Source of the DNA: Paracoccus denitrificans
GTDB taxonomy: Bacteria > Pseudomonadota > Alphaproteobacteria > Rhodobacterales > Rhodobacteraceae
DNA length: 64,000 nucleotides
Assembly: GCA_005768755.1 (NCBI GenBank)
Contig: VAFL01000002.1
Location: 326,472-390,471, forward strand
Direction of reading: 5' to 3'
Shown: positions 8,669-18,097 of the stretch, piece after piece
How the letters are laid out: every line of letters starts with the position of its first letter
How positions within the stretch are numbered: the stretch's first letter is position 1
Made by a program: the position numbers and the translations under genes
The notes under the pieces: generated by a model
The model's database searches: none
Told to the model about the DNA's origin: nothing
Seen by the model: the letters and a program-made list of their open reading frames with translations, nothing else

Positions 8669-11440
8669 GTGGCAGATACCCCCGAAGACGAGTTGGAAAC
8701 CGGTGCCGGAATCAACGGTGACGACGGCGAGGCACCGGCCCGCGAAGTCATGCACCACGACGGGCCGCAGATCGACATCACGGACGAGATGCGGTCAAGC
8801 TATCTCGACTATGCGATGTCGGTTATCGTCAGCCGCGCCATCCCCGATCTGCGCGACGGATTGAAGCCGGTTCACCGCCGCATTCTTTATGCGATGCACG
8901 AAACCGGCAACACACATGACAAGCCCTATCGCAAATCGGCCCGTCCGGTGGGCGACGTCATGGGTAAGTATCACCCCCATGGCGACGGTGCGATCTATGA
9001 TGCGCTTGTGCGGATGGCGCAGGATTTTTCCATGTCGCTGCCGCTTCTGGACGGACAGGGCAACTTCGGGTCCATGGACGGCGACCCGCCGGCGGCGATG
9101 CGTTATACCGAAGTGCGCATGGCCAAGCCCGCGGACTATCTGCTGGCCGATATCGACAAGGAAACCGTCGATTTTCAGGACAACTATGACGGCAAGGACC
9201 GCGAGCCGACTGTGCTGCCGGCGCGCTTTCCCAATATGCTGGTCAACGGTGCAGGCGGCATCGCTGTCGGCATGGCCACGAATATTCCGCCCCACAATCT
9301 GGGCGAGGTCGTCGACGCCACGCTGGCTCTGATCGAAAATCCCGACCTGTCGGTCGAACGGTTGATGGAAATCGTGCCCGGTCCCGACTTTCCAACCGGC
9401 GCCACCATTCTGGGCCGTTCGGGCATCCGAAAGGCCTATCTGGAGGGTCGCGGTTCGGTCATTCTGCGGGCCAAGACGAAGATCGAGGAAGTCCGCAACG
9501 GTCGTTATGCGATCGTGATCGAGGAAATCCCCTATCAGGTCAACAAGGCCACGATGATCGAAAAGATCGCCGAACTTGCCAAGGAAAAGCGAATCGAGGG
9601 CATTGCCCACGTCCAGGACGAATCCGACCGCCACGGCGTCCGCGTCGTGGTCGAGTTGAAGCGCGATGCGACGGCCGAGGTCGTGCTGAACCAGCTGTTC
9701 CGCTTCACGCCGATGCAGACGACCTTCGGGGCAAACATGCTGGCGCTGAACGGCGGCCGTCCCGAACAGCTGACCCTTCGCGACTTCCTGACCTATTTCA
9801 TTCAGTTCCGCGAAGAAGTCGTTGCGCGTCGCACGGCCTTCGAGTTGCGCAAGGCGCGCGAGCGCAGTCATATCCTGTGCGGTCTGGCCGTTGCGGTGTC
9901 GAACGTGGATGAGGTCGTGCAGACCATCCGGTCCTCGGCCGACGCGGCCGAGGCGCGCGAGCGTCTGATGGCACGCCGCTGGCCCGCGCATTCGATCCTT
10001 GAATACCTGAAGCTGATCGACGATCCGCGCCACCCGGTCAATGACGACGGCACCTATAACCTGTCTGAAACCCAGGCCCGCGCCATTCTGGATCTGCGCC
10101 TTCAGCGGTTGACGCAGTTGGGCGTGCAGGAAATCACGGCAGAATTGCAGACGCTGGCAGACGCGATCCGCGAATACCTGGCCATCCTCGCCAGCCGCGA
10201 GCGGATCATGGCCATCATCGCCGACGAACTGACCGAGGTGAAAACACTGTTCGCCGTGCCGCGTCGCACCGAGATCACCGACTGGTCCGGCGACATGGAC
10301 GACGAGGATCTGATCGAGCGCGAGGATATGGTCGTCACCATCACCTCGGGCGGGTATATCAAGCGCACCGCACTTGCCGAATTCCGCGCCCAGAAACGCG
10401 GCGGCAAGGGCCTGTCGGGGATGGCGACCAAGGAAGATGATGTCGTCACCACGCTGTTCGTCGCAAATACGCATACGGAACTGTTGTTCTTCACCACCGA
10501 CGGCATGGTCTACCGCCTGAAGACGTGGCGATTGCCGCTTGGCGGGCGGACCGCGCGCGGCAAGGCCCTGGTCAACACGCTGCCCATCGACAACGGCACC
10601 TCGATCGCGGCGCTGCTGCCGATGGATGCGCCCGAAGCGGAATGGGACAATTATCAGGTCATCTTTGCCACCGATGGCGGCGAAGTCCGCCGCAACGCCC
10701 TGTCCGATTTCACCAATATCAAATCGAACGGCAAAATCGCCATGAAGCTGCCGCAAGACACCCGTCTGATCGGTGTGCGACTGGCGACCGGCGATGACGA
10801 CGTGATGCTGGTCACCGCCAAGGGGCGCGCGATCCGCTTTGCCGCGACTGATGTGCGCGTCTTCAAGGGGCGCGATTCGACCGGCGTTCGCGGTATCCGG
10901 CTGGGCAAGGACGATCATGTTGTCTCGATGTCCGTGATCCGCCATTTCGAGGCAGACCCGGCAGAACGCGCGGCCTATCTGAAGATGCGCCGTGCCGTTG
11001 CCGGTGCACTGGATGACGGTGCAGAGCCGGACGAGGACGAGGAGACCGTGGCCGAAACCGCGATCACCCAGGAACGCTATGCCGAGATGTCGGCCGCCGA
11101 AGACCTGATCCTGACCATCACCGCCAAGGGATCAGGCAAGATCAGTTCCAGCTTCGGCTATCCGCTGCGCGGGCGCGGCGGTCAGGGCGTGATGGCGATG
11201 GACAAGGGGCTGCGTGGCGGCGATCTGGTTGCCTCGTTCCCGGTCGAGGGCGATGACCAGATCATGCTGGCGACTTCGACCGGCCAGTCGATCCGGGTGC
11301 CGGTCGCGGGGATCAGTTTCCGGTCGCGTTCGGCAGGTGGGGTCAGGGTGTTCAACACCACGAATGGCGAAACAGTGGTTTCCGTTGCACGCATCGCCGA
11401 TCAGGGTGAGGATGTCGTGGAAGATACCCCCGAATCCTGA
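8669..11440 (+). CDS. gyrA: DNA gyrase subunit A
   Basis: 923 residues from a GTG start with GAGG 8 bases upstream. It has the breakage-reunion domain with the catalytic tyrosine in AAMRYTE (Tyr146) and the GyrA-box QKRGGKG before the C-terminal beta-pinwheel that wraps DNA. An acidic insertion (EPDEDEETVAETAITQERYAE, around residues 790-812) is typical of alphaproteobacterial GyrA. In the quinolone-determining segment the sequence is HPHGDGAIYD, so Gly107 stands where E. coli has Ser83, while Asp111 (E. coli Asp87) is kept. With GyrB it introduces negative supercoils. Monocistronic or leading the AI-2E permease gene. Confidence 0.98.
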   Translation: MADTPEDELETGAGINGDDGEAPAREVMHHDGPQIDITDEMRSSYLDYAMSVIVSRAIPDLRDGLKPVHRRILYAMHETGNTHDKPYRKSARPVGDVMGKYHPHGDGAIYDALVRMAQDFSMSLPLLDGQGNFGSMDGDPPAAMRYTEVRMAKPADYLLADIDKETVDFQDNYDGKDREPTVLPARFPNMLVNGAGGIAVGMATNIPPHNLGEVVDATLALIENPDLSVERLMEIVPGPDFPTGATILGRSGIRKAYLEGRGSVILRAKTKIEEVRNGRYAIVIEEIPYQVNKATMIEKIAELAKEKRIEGIAHVQDESDRHGVRVVVELKRDATAEVVLNQLFRFTPMQTTFGANMLALNGGRPEQLTLRDFLTYFIQFREEVVARRTAFELRKARERSHILCGLAVAVSNVDEVVQTIRSSADAAEARERLMARRWPAHSILEYLKLIDDPRHPVNDDGTYNLSETQARAILDLRLQRLTQLGVQEITAELQTLADAIREYLAILASRERIMAIIADELTEVKTLFAVPRRTEITDWSGDMDDEDLIEREDMVVTITSGGYIKRTALAEFRAQKRGGKGLSGMATKEDDVVTTLFVANTHTELLFFTTDGMVYRLKTWRLPLGGRTARGKALVNTLPIDNGTSIAALLPMDAPEAEWDNYQVIFATDGGEVRRNALSDFTNIKSNGKIAMKLPQDTRLIGVRLATGDDDVMLVTAKGRAIRFAATDVRVFKGRDSTGVRGIRLGKDDHVVSMSVIRHFEADPAERAAYLKMRRAVAGALDDGAEPDEDEETVAETAITQERYAEMSAAEDLILTITAKGSGKISSSFGYPLRGRGGQGVMAMDKGLRGGDLVASFPVEGDDQIMLATSTGQSIRVPVAGISFRSRSAGGVRVFNTTNGETVVSVARIADQGEDVVEDTPES

Positions 11441-11463
11441 CCTCAAACCACCTGCTGAAGAGG

Positions 11464-12534
11464 ATGAAGTTGGAGCAACAGAATCAACTGCTTCGCGATA
11501 GGCTGCAAACCGGCTTTCTGGGAATAATCGCCTTCGCATTGCTGATGTTTCTGTTGGTTCAGGCCCGGTTCATCCTGATCTGTCTGGCGATTGCGATCAT
11601 CATCTTCTCGCTGACCTCGGACGCGATTGGCGCAATTGCGCGCCAGCGCGTGCCGAACTGGCTGGCGACGACCATCGCGCTTCTGCTGATCGCAGCGGGG
11701 CTTCTGTGGGCATCGGCGACCGTGGTCAGCCAGATCAATGAGGTCGTGACGACTGCAATTTCCTATGCCGAACAGTTTCAGGCCGCCCTGCCCTCGCTGC
11801 TGGAATGGCTTGGCCCCGAGGCGCAGCAGACCGTCGACACGTTCCTTCGCAATATCAACCTGACGGGCTGGATGCGAACCGCCGCGGGTGGTGCATCGAA
11901 CCTGCTTTCGGCAGCGGTGCTTATCATCCTGTTCGTGGGCTTCATGTTCGCCGAACGCGTATGGTTTCCCCTGAAGATCGACAGCCTGTTGAGCGGCGAC
12001 CGCGAAGCTGCCGGCCGCGTGCGCCAGATCATGACCTCGATCATGCGTCGGGTGAACCGTTATCTGATTGTGAAAACACTGGTCAGCGCGGCAACCGCGA
12101 TCTGCGTCTTCGGCATTTTCAAGTTTGCCGGGCTGCCATTGGCAGGTGCGATTGCAATGCTGACGTTCATGCTGAACTTCCTGCCTTCTGTCGGGTCGAT
12201 CATCGCCACGGTGATTGCCGTCGCCGTGGCCTATGTCCTGACCGCCGATATTGGCACGACACTGATCGTCGGCGCGGCCTGCACCGCTGTGCAGTTCGTC
12301 ATCGGCAATGTCCTGGACCCGATGCTTCTGGGGCAGACGCTGCGGCTTTCCAGCTTCGGCATCATTCTGTCACTGGCCTTCTGGGGCGCGATCTGGGGCA
12401 TTCCGGGGATGTTTCTGGCTGTGCCGATCATGGTCGCGATCATGATCGTCTGCGCCCATATTCCCTGGCTGCGCCCGGTGGCGGTCATGCTGTCGCGCGA
12501 AGGTCACCCCGACGACGGCATGACCGACGAATAG
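11464..12534 (+). CDS. AI-2E/PerM family transporter
   Basis: 356 residues with about eight helices in the AI-2E exporter-like arrangement: an N-terminal helix pair, a soluble amphipathic stretch (QFQAALPSLLEWLGPEAQQT), then the conserved FMLNFLPSVGSIIATVIAV and GNVLDPMLLGQTLRLS blocks. Some members move sodium or AI-2; the substrate here is unknown. GAAGAGG abuts the ATG at 11464 with no spacing, so the TTG at 11470 (6 bases after GAGG) may be the true start. It follows gyrA by 23 bp and may be cotranscribed with it. Confidence 0.9.
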   Translation: MKLEQQNQLLRDRLQTGFLGIIAFALLMFLLVQARFILICLAIAIIIFSLTSDAIGAIARQRVPNWLATTIALLLIAAGLLWASATVVSQINEVVTTAISYAEQFQAALPSLLEWLGPEAQQTVDTFLRNINLTGWMRTAAGGASNLLSAAVLIILFVGFMFAERVWFPLKIDSLLSGDREAAGRVRQIMTSIMRRVNRYLIVKTLVSAATAICVFGIFKFAGLPLAGAIAMLTFMLNFLPSVGSIIATVIAVAVAYVLTADIGTTLIVGAACTAVQFVIGNVLDPMLLGQTLRLSSFGIILSLAFWGAIWGIPGMFLAVPIMVAIMIVCAHIPWLRPVAVMLSREGHPDDGMTDE

Positions 12535-12538
12535 CAGA

Positions 12539-13171
12539 TCAATCGCGGAAGTGTCTGCTTTCCTTGATCTGGTCCCAAGCCCAGACCACCTCGGCCAGAC
12601 GGTCCTCGTCCGAGCGGTCGCCACCGTTCATGTCTGGATGAAGGACCTTCACCAGCGACTTGTATTGCTTGCGAATTTCCGCCTTGGTCCAGCCATCCTT
12701 GGCCTCGAGGATATCCAGCGCGCGGCGCTCTGTCGGGGGCAGCTTGCGGCGCAGCGATGCCTCGCGGACAGCAGGGTCTGTGCCATTGGCGCCCAAGATC
12801 TCCAGCGGGTCGTTGACGCCATGGCGCGCCCATGCCTGCTGTTCCTGGGTGGCCTTTCCGAAGGGCTTTGTCGGACGCTCCCACACGGTCGCGTTGTCCA
12901 GAAATTCCTGAAACTCTTCTTCGGACTGCCCCTGAAAATAGTTCCAGTTGAGATTGTATTCCCGCACATGGTCCTTGCAGAACCAGTAATACTCATCCAG
13001 TGCGCGCGGTGATTTGGGCGCCCGATACTGGCCCGCCTCATCACAGCCTTCCTTGTCGCAGACGCGGGTCGACGTCTCGAACGCACCAGTCATCCCGCGA
13101 CGACCCTTCGAGCGGCGCTTCTTGTCGGTTTTTGCGGAAAGATCGAATCCGAAAGGGTCGTCGTGAGTCAT
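12539..13171 (-). CDS. J-domain (DnaJ-like) protein with N-terminal Cys motif
   Basis: 210 residues. The basic N-terminus (KTDKKRRSKGRRGM) leads into a CDKEGCDEAGQYRAP segment and WFCKDHVREYN, which could form a small metal site (C, C, C, H). A linker follows, then a C-terminal J-domain with HPD in KSLVKVLHPDMNGGD. It would stimulate DnaK on specific clients. This architecture is common in Rhizobiales and Rhodobacterales. AAGG precedes the ATG. It is divergent from the bolA gene and convergent with the permease gene (4-bp gap). Confidence 0.88.
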   Translation of the reverse strand: MTHDDPFGFDLSAKTDKKRRSKGRRGMTGAFETSTRVCDKEGCDEAGQYRAPKSPRALDEYYWFCKDHVREYNLNWNYFQGQSEEEFQEFLDNATVWERPTKPFGKATQEQQAWARHGVNDPLEILGANGTDPAVREASLRRKLPPTERRALDILEAKDGWTKAEIRKQYKSLVKVLHPDMNGGDRSDEDRLAEVVWAWDQIKESRHFRD

Positions 13172-13238
13172 GGAGATGCCTTGTTCTCGTCGGGGCCAAC
13201 AGTCTAATCTATTCGCGACCGGATGAAAGGGGGGTGCG

Positions 13239-13487
13239 ATGATTGCCGATCAGATGCGCGAAAGACTGCAAGACCTGTCGCCAACCAGGCTGGAGATCAT
13301 TGACGAATCGGAACAGCATCGCGGCCATGCCGGCTGGCAGGACGGCGGACAGTCGCATTTCCGGGTCCGTATCGCCGCCCCTGCCCTGAACAGTCTCAGC
13401 CGGATCGAGCGGCATCGCCTGATCCACCGCACCCTTGGCGATATCGTGCCCCGTATCCACGCGCTTGCCATCGAAATCATCGCCTGA
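13239..13487 (+). CDS. BolA family protein
   Basis: 82 residues with the BolA fold pattern: N-terminal helix IADQMRERLQ, strand LEIIDESEQH with the H-R-G-H turn, SHFRVRI, and the helix RIERHRLIHRTL followed by IHALAIEI. BolA proteins pair with monothiol glutaredoxins (Grx4/GrxD) to handle [2Fe-2S] clusters and affect cell shape and iron regulation. A very strong AAGGGGGG ribosome site precedes the ATG. It is divergent from the J-domain gene, a linkage often seen in this order. Confidence 0.9.
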   Translation: MIADQMRERLQDLSPTRLEIIDESEQHRGHAGWQDGGQSHFRVRIAAPALNSLSRIERHRLIHRTLGDIVPRIHALAIEIIA

Positions 13488-13553
13488 AAAATTGCATGGC
13501 CGCTTCTGCGACCAGCATTCAGACTGACAGATAATGATACACATCCGAAAAGC

Positions 13554-13577
13554 AAAAAACCGGGCATCGGCCCGGTT
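13554..13577 (-). terminator. Rho-independent terminator of tRNA-Gly
   Basis: On the minus strand AACCGGG pairs with CCCGGTT (7 bp, 6-base loop) and is followed by TTTT. It lies 16 bp beyond the CCA end of the tRNA gene. Confidence 0.85.
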
Positions 13578-13592
13578 CTTGCATCTGAAAGC

Positions 13593-13667
13593 TGGAGCGG
13601 GCGATGAGATTCGAACTCACGACCCTAACCTTGGCAAGGTTATGCTCTACCCCTGAGCTACGCCCGC
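13593..13667 (-). tRNA. tRNA-Gly (GCC anticodon), CCA encoded
   Basis: The minus strand reads GCGGGCG acceptor, TAGCTCAGGGGTAGAGC D-arm, anticodon stem-loop AACC-TTGCCAA-GGTT with GCC at the anticodon, a T-arm containing GTTCGAATC, then CGCCCGC, discriminator T and encoded CCA. All stems pair. Reads GGC/GGU glycine codons. Confidence 0.97.
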
Positions 13668-13819
13668 ATCAGCTTCTGTCCGACCGCCTTGGCCGCCGGT
13701 GAGGGGTGATTTAGGTCAGGGCGCCGGGGTGCGCAAGGGGGAAAAGACACCCATGACCCAAATTTTTTCCGCTTGCGAATTGATGCCTGTTTTGCGCTGA
13801 TCCGGAAAAAGGACACCCG

Positions 13820-14905
13820 ATGCGCCCATCCGAGCACCTTGCCGAATTCGTCCGCAGCGCCCTTGAAGCAGGCCGCAGCCCCGCAGAAATCGACGCAGCC
13901 CTGCAAGATGCCGGCTGGTCCGAAAAGGAACGCGAAGATGCACTTCGCGGCTGGATCCGGTCTGACGGACTGCCGCCAGTGCCGCGACCCCGGCCGTATG
14001 TTTCGGCACGCGAGGCGCTTATCTATGGCCTTGTGTTCATCTCGCTTGGGGCGGTCGCGGTTCATCTTGTCGTCCTTGGGTTTCTGCTGACCGATATGCT
14101 GCTGCCTGAACAGGGCCAGAACCTGCGCTATGTCCGTGCCGGAATGCGGTGGCCGATTGCCGCGTTGATCGCCTTCACGCCGGTATTTCTGCTGCTGAAC
14201 CGGGCGATCCAGCGCAAGAGCGCGGCCGATCAGGGTCGGCGCAGGTCGCTGGTGCGCAAATGGGTGGCCTCGGTCACGCTGCTGATCGCGACGGTCAGCC
14301 TGCTTGGCGATCTGGTGGTGACGCTGTTTTCCCTGCTGAACGGCGAGATGACGCTGCGATTCGCCATCAAGGCCGTGATCGTCGCGGTCGTCGCCGGACT
14401 GGTCTTCGCCTATTACCGCGACGAGTTGGACGAAGACACGGGCCCGGACGCAAAGGCGAATCAGCGCGGTCTTGCGGTCAGCGCGATCCTGGCCTGTGTG
14501 GCTGTTGCGGTGGTAGCCGGGCTGATGATCGGCGGCGGACCGATCCGTGCACGGCAGGAAAATCGCGACTCGGAACGGTATGGCGACCTGATGGCGATCA
14601 ACCGGCATGTCGAGTGCCGCATTTCCGAGGTCGGACGAATACCGGATACACTGGAAAACAGCGAAATCTGCCCGGCCGATTTTCCGACGAATGACCCATA
14701 TACCGGCGACGCTTACGCCTTCAGCCAGATTGACGACCGTCACTGGCGGGTCTGTGCCGACTTCGAACTGCCCGATCAGCTGGCTGAGACCGGCTATGGC
14801 ACGCAGTTCGACGCTGAAGCTGGCTGTCTGATCGGCGAGTGGACGGCCGAGGACACCCAGGACGTCCAACCAATGGAGCAGTCCGATGCGGTGCCGTCAA
14901 ACTGA
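13820..14905 (+). CDS. Membrane protein of DUF5671-like family
   Basis: 361 residues. The N-terminus has a helical region (PSEHLAEFVRSALEAGRSPAEIDAALQDAGWS) resembling a small UBA-like fold. The conserved RPRPYVSAREALIYGLVF motif leads into about five or six helices alternating with charged loops. The C-terminal ~130 residues after the last helix form a soluble domain (CRISEVGRIPDTLENSEICP ... YAFSQIDDRHWRVCADFELP) with four cysteines, probably periplasmic. AAGGA precedes the ATG. DUF5671 is recalled from similar Rhodobacteraceae proteins and not verified. Function unknown. Confidence 0.75.
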   Translation: MRPSEHLAEFVRSALEAGRSPAEIDAALQDAGWSEKEREDALRGWIRSDGLPPVPRPRPYVSAREALIYGLVFISLGAVAVHLVVLGFLLTDMLLPEQGQNLRYVRAGMRWPIAALIAFTPVFLLLNRAIQRKSAADQGRRRSLVRKWVASVTLLIATVSLLGDLVVTLFSLLNGEMTLRFAIKAVIVAVVAGLVFAYYRDELDEDTGPDAKANQRGLAVSAILACVAVAVVAGLMIGGGPIRARQENRDSERYGDLMAINRHVECRISEVGRIPDTLENSEICPADFPTNDPYTGDAYAFSQIDDRHWRVCADFELPDQLAETGYGTQFDAEAGCLIGEWTAEDTQDVQPMEQSDAVPSN

Positions 14906-14978
14906 TCGGCTGGACGCCCCTGCCCGCACGGGCTAAGCCTCTGCCAGCAATTCAGGCAGCCGAGCAGGAGCCACCCCA

Positions 14979-16127
14979 ATGGCCAAACGTGCGATCTTTC
15001 AGGAGGTCAACGAGGACACACCCCGCGCAACGCCCACCGGCGGCGGGCTGATAGATGCAGGTCCAAAAGGTGCGCGCCGCGCCATCCGGGCCTGGCTGAT
15101 CGTAATCTTCGTCATGGTCGCCGCCATGATTGCGCTTGGCGGGGCCACGCGGTTGACCGGATCGGGACTGTCTATCGTCGAATGGAAGCCGGTGACGGGC
15201 GTCCTGCCGCCGATGGACGATGCCGCATGGCAGGCTGAATTCGACGCCTACAAGCAGATCCCGCAATATGCGCAGGAAAATGCAGATATGGATTTGGCGG
15301 GGTTCAAGCGCATCTATTGGTGGGAATGGTCGCATCGCCTGCTGGGCCGGCTGGTCGGTCTGGTCTGGGGGCTTGGCTTCCTGTTCTTCTGGGCCACGAA
15401 GCGCATCCCGAACGGCTGGACGCCGCGCCTGCTGGGGCTTGGCGTCCTGGGCGGTCTGCAGGGCGCAATCGGTTGGTGGATGGTCCATTCCGGCGTGGCA
15501 ACAACGACGCTGACCTCGGTCGCCAGTTACCGGTTGGCGGTACATCTGGGCCTCGCCTTCGCGATTTTGGGGCTGATCGCCTGGTATGCGATGCAATTGT
15601 CACGGTCCGAGGCCGAGCTGCTGCGCGCCCGCCGCGCCGGAGAGGCCAAGCTGTTTTCCATGTCCACAGGCGTTATGCATCTGGCCTTTGTCCAGATCCT
15701 GATCGGCGCGCTTGTCGCCGGCATCGACGCTGGCCGCCAATATACCGGCTGGCCGACGATGGGCGGGGAATGGATCCCGGCCGCGATCTGGGACCCCGCC
15801 CTTGGCTGGCGCAACCTGTTCGAGAACCCCGCCCTTGTGCAGTTCGTGCATCGCATGGTCGGCTATCTGTTGGCGATCTTCGGTGTGGTGGTCTGGATGC
15901 GGGCGCGCCGCTCGCCCCATCCAGTGACGCGCGGGGCCTTCACGGCGATGATTGTCGCCTTGGCCCTGCAGGTCCTGCTGGGGATCATGAATGTGATCCA
16001 CGCCTCGCCGATGCATCTGGCGCTGACCCACCAGCTTGGTGCGGTTCTGCTGTTCGTCCTGATCCTGCGGGCGCGCCATCATGCGCGCTATCCCTTTGAA
16101 ACCTCGATTCGTGGAACGGTGAAATGA
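14979..16127 (+). CDS. ctaA: Heme A synthase (COX15/CtaA type)
   Basis: 382 residues, eight helices in two four-helix repeats. Characteristic sequences are GGATRLTGSGLSIVEWKPVTGVLPP, WWEWSHRLLGRLVGL (heme ligand His), QGAIGWWMVHSG, the second repeat with QFVHRMVGYL and ALTHQLGAVLL. It oxidises the C8 methyl of heme O to the formyl group of heme A for aa3-type cytochrome oxidase, in the cytoplasmic membrane. AGGAG lies before the ATG. It overlaps the downstream M32 peptidase gene by 4 bp (ATGA), so the two are translationally coupled. Confidence 0.97.
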   Translation: MAKRAIFQEVNEDTPRATPTGGGLIDAGPKGARRAIRAWLIVIFVMVAAMIALGGATRLTGSGLSIVEWKPVTGVLPPMDDAAWQAEFDAYKQIPQYAQENADMDLAGFKRIYWWEWSHRLLGRLVGLVWGLGFLFFWATKRIPNGWTPRLLGLGVLGGLQGAIGWWMVHSGVATTTLTSVASYRLAVHLGLAFAILGLIAWYAMQLSRSEAELLRARRAGEAKLFSMSTGVMHLAFVQILIGALVAGIDAGRQYTGWPTMGGEWIPAAIWDPALGWRNLFENPALVQFVHRMVGYLLAIFGVVVWMRARRSPHPVTRGAFTAMIVALALQVLLGIMNVIHASPMHLALTHQLGAVLLFVLILRARHHARYPFETSIRGTVK

Positions 16128-17602
16128 GCGATTTTGACGCCCTGACGGATTTCCAGCGTACGACCGAAGCGCTGTCTTCCGTGGCAGAACGCCTTGGATG
16201 GGATCAGGAAACGGTCATGCCGCGCGGCGCGACTGAACAGCGGGCCGAGGAAATGGCCGCAATGGAGGCGGTGCTGCATGAACGGCGCACCGATCCGCGC
16301 ATCGGTGAATGGCTGGACGGGGCAGAATCCGAGGTCGAGGATGCCGAAGACGCGCGGATGCTGGAACTGATCGGGCGCGACTATCGCCGCCAGACCCGCA
16401 TCCCGGCCAGACTGGCCACGGAACTGGCGCGCGCCACATCATTGGCGCAGGGGATCTGGGCCGAGGCGCGCAGCACCGAAGACGTCGCGGCCTTCCTGCC
16501 CACCCTGTCCGAAATCCTGATGCTGAAGCGCGAAGAGGCAACTGCAATTGCCGACGGCGGCGACGCCTATGACGCGCTTCTGGACGATTACGAACCCGGC
16601 GCCACGGCGGCAAGCATCGGCAATATCTTTGCCGAATTGCGCCCTCGTCTGGTGCAGTTGCGCGATGACGTGATGGGTGCGGACCGCCAGCCAACACAAC
16701 TGGACGGGCAATTCCCGGCCGAGACGCAGCTGCGTCTTGCCCGGCAATGCGCCACCGCCTTCGGTTACGACTGGACGCGTGGGCGCATGGATCTTGCCGT
16801 GCATCCGTTCAGTTCGGGCCGCTGGCAGGACAGCCGGATCACCACGCGGGTGGTGACCGCCGACCCGTTCAATTGCCTTTACTCCACCATTCACGAGGTC
16901 GGGCATTCGAATTACGAACTGGGCATCGACAGCGATTACGCCTTCACGGCACTGGGCCGGGGGGTATCGCTTGGTGTCCACGAATCGCAGTCACGCATCA
17001 GCGAAAACCAGATCGGTCGGTCCCGCGCCTTCACCGGCTGGCTGTTCGACCGGATGTCCGATGCCTTCGATGGTCTGAATATCGGCAATGCCGACGACTT
17101 CTATGCCAGCGTGAATCGGGTGGCACCGGGTTATATCCGCACCGAATCCGATGAGGTCCAGTATAACCTGCACATCATGATGCGCTTCGATCTGGAACGC
17201 GACCTGATCGCGGGAAGGCTGGACGCCGCAGATCTGGAAGAGGCATGGAACGCCCGCTTCCTGAAGGACTTCGGCGTGGCCGTGGACAAGCCATCGAACG
17301 GGGTCTTGCAGGACGTGCATTGGTCGGTGGGCCTGTTCGGTTATTTCCCGACCTATGCACTTGGCAATGTCTACGCGGGCTGCCTGAACGAGGCGATGCG
17401 CGCGGCCCTGCCCGATCTGGACGAAGCACTTGCGGCTGGCGATGCGACCCCCGCAGTCGAGTGGCTGCGCGAGAATATTCACCGCCACGGCAGCCTGATC
17501 GCACCCGTGTCGCTGATCGAACAGGCCAGCGGTGCCCCCGTCTCGGCCGGGCCGCTGCTGGATTATCTGGAAGCGAAATTCGGCACCATCTACGGATTGT
17601 AG
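16124..17602 (+). CDS. M32 family metallocarboxypeptidase (Taq carboxypeptidase type)
   Basis: 492 residues, the normal length for M32. HEVGHSNYELG is the HEXXH zinc motif, followed by the family signature LGVHESQSRISENQIGRS, where the Glu is the third zinc ligand, and FYASVNRVAPGYIRTESDEVQYNLHIMMRF. It removes C-terminal residues from peptides in the cytoplasm. The start overlaps the ctaA stop by 4 bp. Family call is strong; substrate preference is not visible. Confidence 0.95.
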   Translation: MSDFDALTDFQRTTEALSSVAERLGWDQETVMPRGATEQRAEEMAAMEAVLHERRTDPRIGEWLDGAESEVEDAEDARMLELIGRDYRRQTRIPARLATELARATSLAQGIWAEARSTEDVAAFLPTLSEILMLKREEATAIADGGDAYDALLDDYEPGATAASIGNIFAELRPRLVQLRDDVMGADRQPTQLDGQFPAETQLRLARQCATAFGYDWTRGRMDLAVHPFSSGRWQDSRITTRVVTADPFNCLYSTIHEVGHSNYELGIDSDYAFTALGRGVSLGVHESQSRISENQIGRSRAFTGWLFDRMSDAFDGLNIGNADDFYASVNRVAPGYIRTESDEVQYNLHIMMRFDLERDLIAGRLDAADLEEAWNARFLKDFGVAVDKPSNGVLQDVHWSVGLFGYFPTYALGNVYAGCLNEAMRAALPDLDEALAAGDATPAVEWLRENIHRHGSLIAPVSLIEQASGAPVSAGPLLDYLEAKFGTIYGL

Positions 17603-17605
17603 GGG

Positions 17606-18097
17606 CTAATCCGGGCGGTGCCCGCCCCATTGCCCCTGCGCAAAGACAAGCGGGCGCCCTTCGACCGTCTCGACATGTTCGACGCGGCCAATGACAAGCG
17701 TGTGGTCGCCAGCATCATGGGCGGCCTCCTGCACGCAATCAAAGCGGCTGAGCACGCCCGGGATATGGGCCACGCCCGCGGGCGAAAGCCGGTAGTCCAG
17801 ACCTTCGAATTGCGCCCCGCCGCGCGTGAATCGGTCGGCCAGATGCTTCTGATCCTCGGCCAGCACATGCACGCTGAAACGCGGCGCGCGCGCGAAATTA
17901 TCGTGCCGGCGCGAGAATTTGCCCGGCGACCACAGCACCAGTGGCGGTGCCAGCGACAGGGACGCAAAACTGTTCGCGGTCACGCCTTCCGGTCCGTTCG
18001 TCCCAGGGATCGTCACGACGGTCACACCGGTGGCGAAATTGCCAAGCGCGTCGCGAAATTCACGGGCATGGGCGTGATCGGGGGTGAAGCTGGTCAT
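17606..18097 (-). CDS. Flavin reductase family protein
   Basis: 163 residues with the FMN-binding split-barrel signature: FRDALGNFATGVTVVT near the N-terminus, GVTANSFASLSLAPPLVLWSPG, and SVHVLAEDQKHLADRF. Such proteins reduce FMN/FAD with NAD(P)H, often feeding a two-component monooxygenase. The ATG at 18097 overlaps the stop of the upstream aldo/keto reductase gene (ATGA), so the two redox genes form a coupled pair. No monooxygenase partner is adjacent. Confidence 0.92.
   Translation of the reverse strand: MTSFTPDHAHAREFRDALGNFATGVTVVTIPGTNGPEGVTANSFASLSLAPPLVLWSPGKFSRRHDNFARAPRFSVHVLAEDQKHLADRFTRGGAQFEGLDYRLSPAGVAHIPGVLSRFDCVQEAAHDAGDHTLVIGRVEHVETVEGRPLVFAQGQWGGHRPD

Noticed and set aside
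8795..10945. 716-codon open frame antisense to gyrA
   Set aside because: Codon-position shadow of a high-GC gene; composition is typical of reverse frames (many H, R, D, Q, G), with no domains and no ribosome site.
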